Source: Pogostemon cablin
Taxonomy: Eukaryota; Streptophyta; Magnoliopsida; Lamiales; Lamiaceae
Direction: 5' to 3'
Length of the DNA: 64,000 bases
NCBI GenBank assembly: GCA_023678885.1
Contig: CM042955.1
Span: 36,984,088 to 37,048,087 of the forward strand
A program made the position numbers and the translations under genes. The notes below the pieces were generated by a model. The model had not been told where the DNA came from. It saw only the letters and a list, made by a program, of their open reading frames with translations, and searched no databases. Positions 58,094 through 64,000 of the stretch are shown in pieces (position 1 is the stretch's first letter; each line of letters begins with the position of its first letter).

Positions 58094-58713
58094 CAGTGGC
58101 GGATACGGGGTACAAGGAACCCCCCCCCCCACCCCAAACCCCTACTCCCACCCTAATTTCTTTTTAAATTTTTTATATATATTTATATGTATAAATAATT
58201 ATATATTAATTAATTTATACCCCAAATTATTTAATTAATACAAATTTATACACAATTTATCATAATTTTTAATAAATTTACACTATAAATTAATAATAAT
58301 AATAATGTTTTACATTACTTTTTACAAATAAAAAATAGATGGTGTCAACAATAATTATAATTTTATAGTGTTATTTAATTATTATACGATTTTGAATATC
58401 AAATACTCCATTCGTCCCTCTAATTACTTTACACTTTTCTTTTGATCAGCCTCAGCACAAATATACGTTTCTAAAAATGGTAGAAATACATCTTAATAAT
58501 ATCCATTTTTTACACATATTTCAATAACTTTATACATATTTTCATTAAATTATCTAAAATATTAATTTTTTACACACATCTAAGCAACTTTAAATATAAA
58601 AAATAATTTTTCTTAATCTATGCATACAAAAAACACGTGTTACTTACAGAGGGAATAATATTTTTATAATTACATGTCGTACCCCCGAAAAAAAATTTCT
58701 GGATCCGCCACTG
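58094..58713. mobile_element. Non-autonomous hAT element (CAGTGGCGGA ends)
   Basis: Ends CAGTGGCGGATACGGGG and (reverse complement) CAGTGGCGGATCCAGAAAT. A perfect 8-bp duplication CCTAGACA lies at 58086-58093 and 58714-58721. A run of cytosines sits inside the left end. No transposase. A Stowaway-like MITE is nested in it. Confidence 0.92.
58404..58657. mobile_element. Stowaway-like MITE nested in the hAT element
   Basis: Ends TACTCCATTCGTCCCTCTAA and TTACTTACAGAGGGAATA are inverted with TA borders; the arms are partly decayed. Confidence 0.6.
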
Positions 58714-58721
58714 CCTAGACA

Positions 58722-59293
58722 ATCAATTTTTTTTTTAAAAAAACAAAGGTTATATATATAAATATATGTAGTATATTCTGAGTTATGATATATATAATCC
58801 CTGCATCCATAGATTTCGTATTCATTTGATTTTTCATGTAGATTAGTGATGAGTGTGGAGCCATGTGTATTTTTATAAAAAAAAATTGATACTTCAAGAG
58901 TGGATAATAAAAAAAAAATTAATACCTTATTAACACACTGAGGGAGTACATCCCATTTGAACTCTTAAATGAGACGGAGGAAATATTTTAGAATAAAAAA
59001 ATAGTTATATCAAAAACTTTAAAATCTTAGCTAGGTCCCATAGTAGTCTTTAGGCCCATGTGTGTCCGTGGTTGATTAATGTCTTATCGACCATTGAAAG
59101 TTGTCACTAGCTCCCTTTACTCTATGTAGTGGGCGTTTGGAGTTGGAGTTGGATTCCTTGAATCTCTGACTTCTCTTTTCTTCTTGTTTGTGTTGATTCT
59201 ATCCCAAAAACAAAAAATCTCATTTTCTTTTCAAAGAAACTAGGAAAATTCTGTTGATCAATATTACACCATAGTTGAAAGCAAATAAGTGTT
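58722..59293. other. Gene-free stretch
   Basis: AT-rich; around 58795-58975 faint MITE-like ends (CCCTGCATCCATAGATTTCG and GAGACGGAGGAAATA) may mark another decayed element. No gene seen. Confidence 0.35.
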
Positions 59294-59780
59294 CTCACAA
59301 ATATTAGTTACGTCTAGCGATGACTATGAGTATGATATACGCTTGCTTTAAAGTACCCGTATTTGTTTATATTTTAATTGCTCGTATTCATAGTCCTTCC
59401 GTTAGAAAATTCAATATAGTATATGTACTCATTTCAAACTTATTATTAATATTCATGAATTATTCATACATGTTCCATATTCATTTATTTTATAGTATAG
59501 TATATTTGTATTCATTTATTTTATAGTATTATTTCAAACTCACAAATATTAGTTACGTCTAGCGATGACTATGAGTATGATATTAGCTTGTTTTAAAGTA
59601 CCCGTATTTGTTTATATTTTAATTACTCGTTCGTAGTCGTTCCGTTAGAAATTTTAATATTGTATTTGTACTCATTTCAAACTCATTATTAATATTCGTG
59701 AATTATTCATACCTGTTCAATATTCATTTATTTTATAGTATACTATATTTGTATTCTTGTAGTATTTAAATTAATAATTT
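59294..59780. repeat. 245-bp tandem duplication
   Basis: CTCACAAATATTAGTTACGT begins at both 59294 and 59539. The two copies stay aligned for more than 200 bp through AAAGTACCCGTATTTGTTTA and TTCATTTATTTTATAGTAT, with scattered changes. Function unknown. Confidence 0.9.
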
Positions 59781-60296
59781 AAACAAAATATTCTATTATT
59801 AATTAAATATGAAATAAATATAATATATATTCTATTATTTTAAATAAATATTTAATAAGTATGATTAAATAAAATTTATAACTATTAATTAAAAATATAA
59901 ATACCCCATAATATAAAAATTATATATAATATATATGTATATATTAAAAATATAAAAAAATATTGTAAATGAGTATTTGCGGGTACCCAATGCATATATC
60001 CGTATTCATCTCAAACCATAATGAGATTTTATTTAACTACATGTATACGTCCCAAATGCATTTAGGATTACCTATACTCTTTCGTTAGAGTTTGGATAGT
60101 TTGAGTACCCAGAATACTCATTCCATTGTAATTCGTAGTTACCTACGTACAAAAATCTTTAAGATAAAAATAAGAGATATTTTCATGCAATAGAAAGCAG
60201 GTACTTCGTTTCGAAATGTGTTATTACTTTTTTTTTTTAGAATATGAAGTAATATTACTCTTTCAAAAAAGAATTATAATTTATCATTTACATGAA
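59781..60296. other. Gene-free AT-rich stretch
   Basis: Very AT-rich sequence that seems to continue the repeat family of 59294-59780 (CGGGTACCCAATGCATATAT, then inverted-looking GAGTACCCAGAATACTC). No gene seen. Confidence 0.35.
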
Positions 60297-60305
60297 TACA
60301 ATAAT

Positions 60306-61363
60306 GTGGTAATGGCAAAAAGTGGCCACTATCCCTTAAGTATAATTTTTAGTGGCCACATATGTTATACACAATTTTTTCTAGCCACTTTTAAAGGAAT
60401 GGACCAAAATGCCCTTGAGGGGATCCACTTTTTACATGTCTGAAGTCACTTTTTGACCAAAAAGTACAATAATTTATTTTACAGTCTATTGAATGCATTA
60501 ATTTGTTACTTGTATATGCCTCATGAATATATTTTTTATTAAAATACAAAAAGATACATTAATTTTATCCGTATAATTTTTTTAAATTTTTTCAGGAAAT
60601 ATTTTTTTCGTTTTTTAAAAAAAAAATTTTAAAAAAAAGTGTGGGCCGAATAGAACAAATTGTGTAGGCCGAATAGAACAAATTGTAGGCCGAATAGAAG
60701 AAATATTTTTTTAGTTTTTTTAATTTTTTTAATTTTTTTTTGAAAAAAAGTGTGGGCCGAATAGAACAAAGTGTGTAGGCCGAATAGAAGAAATATTTTT
60801 TAGTTTTTTTAATTTTTAAAAATTTTTTTTTTGAAAAAAAAGTGTGGGCCGAATAGAACAAAGTGTGTAGGCCGAATAGAACAAATTATAGGCCGAATAG
60901 AAGAAATATTTTTTAAATTTTTTTAATTTTTTTTAATTTTTTTCTTGAAAAAAAAGTGTGGGCCGAATAGAACAAATTGTGTAGGCCGAATAGAACAAAT
61001 TGTAGGCCGAATAGAAGAAATATTTTTTTAATTTTTTTTAATTTTTTTTTGAAAAAAATATGTGGGCCGAATAGAGCAAATTGTGTAGGCCGAATAGAAT
61101 AAATAATTTTTAATTTTTTTTAATTTTTTCTGGAAAAAAAATATTTACTATAATTTTAAATGTGGTCCCACCCAACCTATTTAATGCAGTCAACACTGAC
61201 ATAATCATGTCCCCATTATTGTCGTCATTTATCTGACAGTTTTGGGGGTAATTTGGGAAGTCCTCTAAATAGTGACTACTAAAAATTACTTTTAAGAAAG
61301 GTGGCTATTTAAAATTGTACTTAGTCAACAGTGGCTACTAAAAATTTGGTCCCTACAATAATT
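60306..61363. mobile_element. Mutator-type element with an internal minisatellite
   Basis: TACAATAAT is duplicated at 60297-60305 and 61364-61372, a perfect 9-bp target duplication. The ends form imperfect inverted repeats of about 60 bp containing AGTGGCCAC or AGTAGCCAC twice each (GTGGTAATGGCAAAAAGTGG on the left; reverse complement of the right GGGACCAAATTTTTAGTAGC). The centre is a tandem array. No transposase. Confidence 0.75.
60640..61105. repeat. Minisatellite built on GTGGGCCGAATAGAACAAA
   Basis: Five units of about 95-115 bp, each with one GTGGGCCGAATAG and one or two TAGGCCGAATAGAA phrases followed by a long A/T homopolymer-rich spacer. Long open frames on the minus strand here are only translations of the repeat. 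Confidence 0.9.
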
Positions 61364-61516
61364 ATATTACTTTTTTTTTTGAAAAGATAAATTTTATTAA
61401 TATTGAGTATCAGATTTACCCCAAAATTTACACAAATAAATACACAAATTATTAAAATGTCCCATTAATAAAAATCAATCTAAAAGTAACACTTCATCAA
61501 ATAAATAAATAAATAA

Positions 61517-62136
<620 letters not shown>

Positions 62137-62151
62137 AACTATATGTAAATT

Positions 62152-62311
62152 TTTAATTAGATGGGCTAGGTCATTGGGCTCCTCACTTAAGTAAGAGATC
62201 TAGATTCAAATCTTATTAAGAGGTGAGATATAAGAAGGATTGGAGAAGGAAAAGTATGAAGTTTGGTGAACTAACTACTAACAACTAATATTTATAGATA
62301 AAATAAAAAAT
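62152..62311 (+). mobile_element. Probable tRNA-type SINE
   Basis: AACTATATGTAAATT is duplicated exactly at 62137-62151 and 62312-62326, a 15-bp target duplication of the kind left by LINE-driven retroposition. The 160-bp insert has a possible box A (GGGCTAGGTCATTGGGC), a box B-like AGATTCAAATC (about 62211-62221) and an A-rich tail (GATAAAATAAAAAAT). Confidence 0.65.
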
Positions 62312-62509
62312 AACTATATGTAAATTCTAATCAAATTGAGTCAAAAGATAAATATTTTTAAATTTTTTTTAGAAAAATATATACTAATTAATTTTCTTAT
62401 TTAAGATACTATTGTACCCCATTATTCCACATAGATCCGTCACTATTTTCATTTTTATTACCCTCTACCACTACTTCTATTCAATCATCACTAATAGACG
62501 ACTCATTGG

Positions 62510-62840
62510 TTTAACGTGGGTAGTTGTATTAACAGTGAGGGTGGATCCTATGACCATTTTATTAAAAAAGAGAAATGACTACCTTTGGAGTGATTCTCAA
62601 AATAGTAAAATGACGATGTTTGGTGTTCTTTGTGCCATTTTGATACATCATCTCCTGTACCGCATTGATTAATGGATGACACGTAAGAGAAAGAAGGAAA
62701 TTATACCCTAAAAAGGAAATTTAAAACCCTAGGGACAGTGGTTAGATTTTTTCCCCTCTTACGTGTCAATTATATAACATGTGGCATAGAAGATAATGTA
62801 TAAAAATAGTGCAGAAGATCTGGTATGTGGACGGAGGGAG
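62510..62840. mobile_element. Composite MITE region with family copy C
   Basis: The left part (GGGTAGTTGTATTAACAGTG to about 62605) looks like half of a Stowaway-type MITE. From about 62610 it is copy C of the family at 7125 and 8649: GATGACACGTAAGAG, ACCCTAGGGACAGTGGTTAG, TCTTACGTGTCAATTATATA, ending GGACGGAGGGAGTA. That end shows that the family itself has Stowaway-type ends. Confidence 0.6.
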
Positions 62841-63833
62841 TAAGTATATATTTGAGCTCAATTTGAATAGTCATTAATCGAGCTCGGGTCGAGTTATTTG
62901 ATATTTTTACACTTAGTTCACCTATTTTCATGCGCAAACTTGAATCGAGCTTTTGATTTTATCAAGCACAAAAATCTACTCAAGTTTTGTGTTATATTAT
63001 CAATCGAGTCAAACTCAAATGAATTATTACCAGACGATCTCAAGTCAAGTATCGATTTATAATCTGGTTTGATTTTCACAGCAAGCAGTAAAGAATCATG
63101 TAGTTTAACCAAGTGATGAAGAATCCTTTGGTGACGCCAATCTCCTGTTTCAGTATGTTGTTTTCACTTGCACATTGAGCTTCTCGTGACTAGCAAGTTG
63201 AGATTTATGGTCCTATTTGGACCAATCGAATGGCTGATAATTATATCTATTATACTCAACTTGGTTGAAATTTTTTAGAAGAATCATGCCATGGTTGATG
63301 GTCGGTCAAGTGGCAAAATCTATATGTTTTTTTGAATTATATGTAGGCAAAATCATGTCCAATTAGAGCTGTATCTATTTTGGTGCACAAAAAAATTTCT
63401 CGTGACACCTTGGTGTATTATTAATATGCAGAAATTTTCCTTTTTCTCTGTTCATATATCACTACGTAATAATAACATATGGTAAATGCGTTTAAGGCAA
63501 AAACTTGAGTGCTCCGGGGACACACCGTGCCCTCATGGGAACACAATCCTCCCCATCCATATTCTATTCAAACCTAGGTATTGCTAGGGGTTTAAATTGC
63601 AAAGGGACACGGTGTCACCTGGGGCACAAAGAGCCTCACTCCGTGAACTCTGTTTTCACAAAATTATTTTTTAATATGCAGTAAAAAATTACTTTTTAAA
63701 AATATAAATAATTTTTCTTTTAAATAAAAAGGTTAATTTTTCATATTATTGTAAACCTTGATTTATGTGTTTGCCAATGCTAAAATGATACAAGCAATTC
63801 TTATTATAGTTAGTAGTAGAATGGCATAGGTAA
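62841..63833. other. Gene-free stretch
   Basis: No gene visible. TCGAGCTCGGGTCGAGTTA and neighbouring phrases at 62860-63070 (CAATCGAGTCAAACTC, GAGCTCAATTTG) look like a decayed repeat of the GAGCTCGA-rich kind. Nothing else recognised. Confidence 0.35.
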
Positions 63834-64000
63834 TACTCCCTCCGTTCAGATTAGCTCTTCACCGTTACAAGAAATATAGTATTTAAAAAAAGTTGGTTTT
63901 TTTTTTATCAATTTTATTAATTTTTAGGGATATAATGATATTTTTAAGTAATAAATATAAATCATAAAGTAAGTTATGTGATAGTTACATTTTTTAAAAT
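63834..64000. mobile_element. Stowaway-like MITE cut by the window end
   Basis: Left end TACTCCCTCCGTTCAGATTA followed by AGCTCTTCACCGTTACAAG, matching the element at 2048-2317 (TAACTCTTTACC) in kind. The right end is outside the window. Confidence 0.65.

Noticed and set aside
60592..60861. 89-codon minus-strand frame with repeated FYSAYT
   Set aside because: Translation of the minisatellite inside the Mutator-type element.
60640..61105. CRISPR-like array
   Set aside because: Unit length, drift and homopolymer spacers are those of a plant minisatellite; the setting is a plant nuclear genome.

Overview
The window reads as nuclear DNA of a flowering plant, most likely a eudicot. It has multi-exon genes with GT-AG introns, a very AT-rich background, many Stowaway-, hAT- and Mutator-type miniature elements, two Ty1/copia retrotransposons and a Ty3/gypsy remnant. 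The genus cannot be named from sequence alone. Exon chains were built by hand: each join preserves frame and rebuilds a family-typical protein.

Five host genes are supported. A tetraspanin of the TET10 type lies on the minus strand (4640-8272, 11 exons). A Hsp70-interacting protein (HIP/FAM10) co-chaperone (10141-14168, 11 exons, plus) has a perfect three-unit heat-shock element upstream. A GPI-anchored lipid-transfer-like protein (15505-19317, 3 exons, plus) has an unusually long second intron. A PAP2-type lipid phosphatase of the LPP-beta type (45634-46305, plus) is intronless within its coding region. A nitrate/peptide transporter of the NPF6 clade (50990-55220, 5 exons, minus) carries tyrosine where the nitrate-binding histidine of Arabidopsis CHL1 sits. 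HIP, LTPG and LPP-beta lie in the same order and strand. From memory their Arabidopsis counterparts sit close together on chromosome 4 (around At4g22550-At4g22670), so this may be an old syntenic block.

Region by region: 1-4.6 kb is a nest of repeats (a tandem array interrupted by a hAT element, and a TRIM element whose right LTR carries a Mutator-like element). 4.6-19.3 kb holds three genes. 19.3-31.8 kb is a repeat belt (a hAT element carrying a thaumatin-like fragment, further MITEs, and a gypsy LTR with a deleted pol remnant). 31.8-45.5 kb is dominated by a copia element on the minus strand (LTRs nearly identical) and an older copia element on the plus strand ending 177 bp before the LPP-beta start codon. 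45.6-55.2 kb holds LPP-beta and NPF6. 55.2-64 kb is gene-free, with MITEs, tandem repeats, a probable SINE and a long AT microsatellite.

The genes do not form a pathway or operon. I found no CRISPR array, rRNA, tRNA, or novel defence or biosynthetic system. The points most worth following are the gene-fragment capture, the nested insertions with clean target-site duplications, the heat-shock element, the transporter substitution and the retrotransposon at the LPP-beta promoter.
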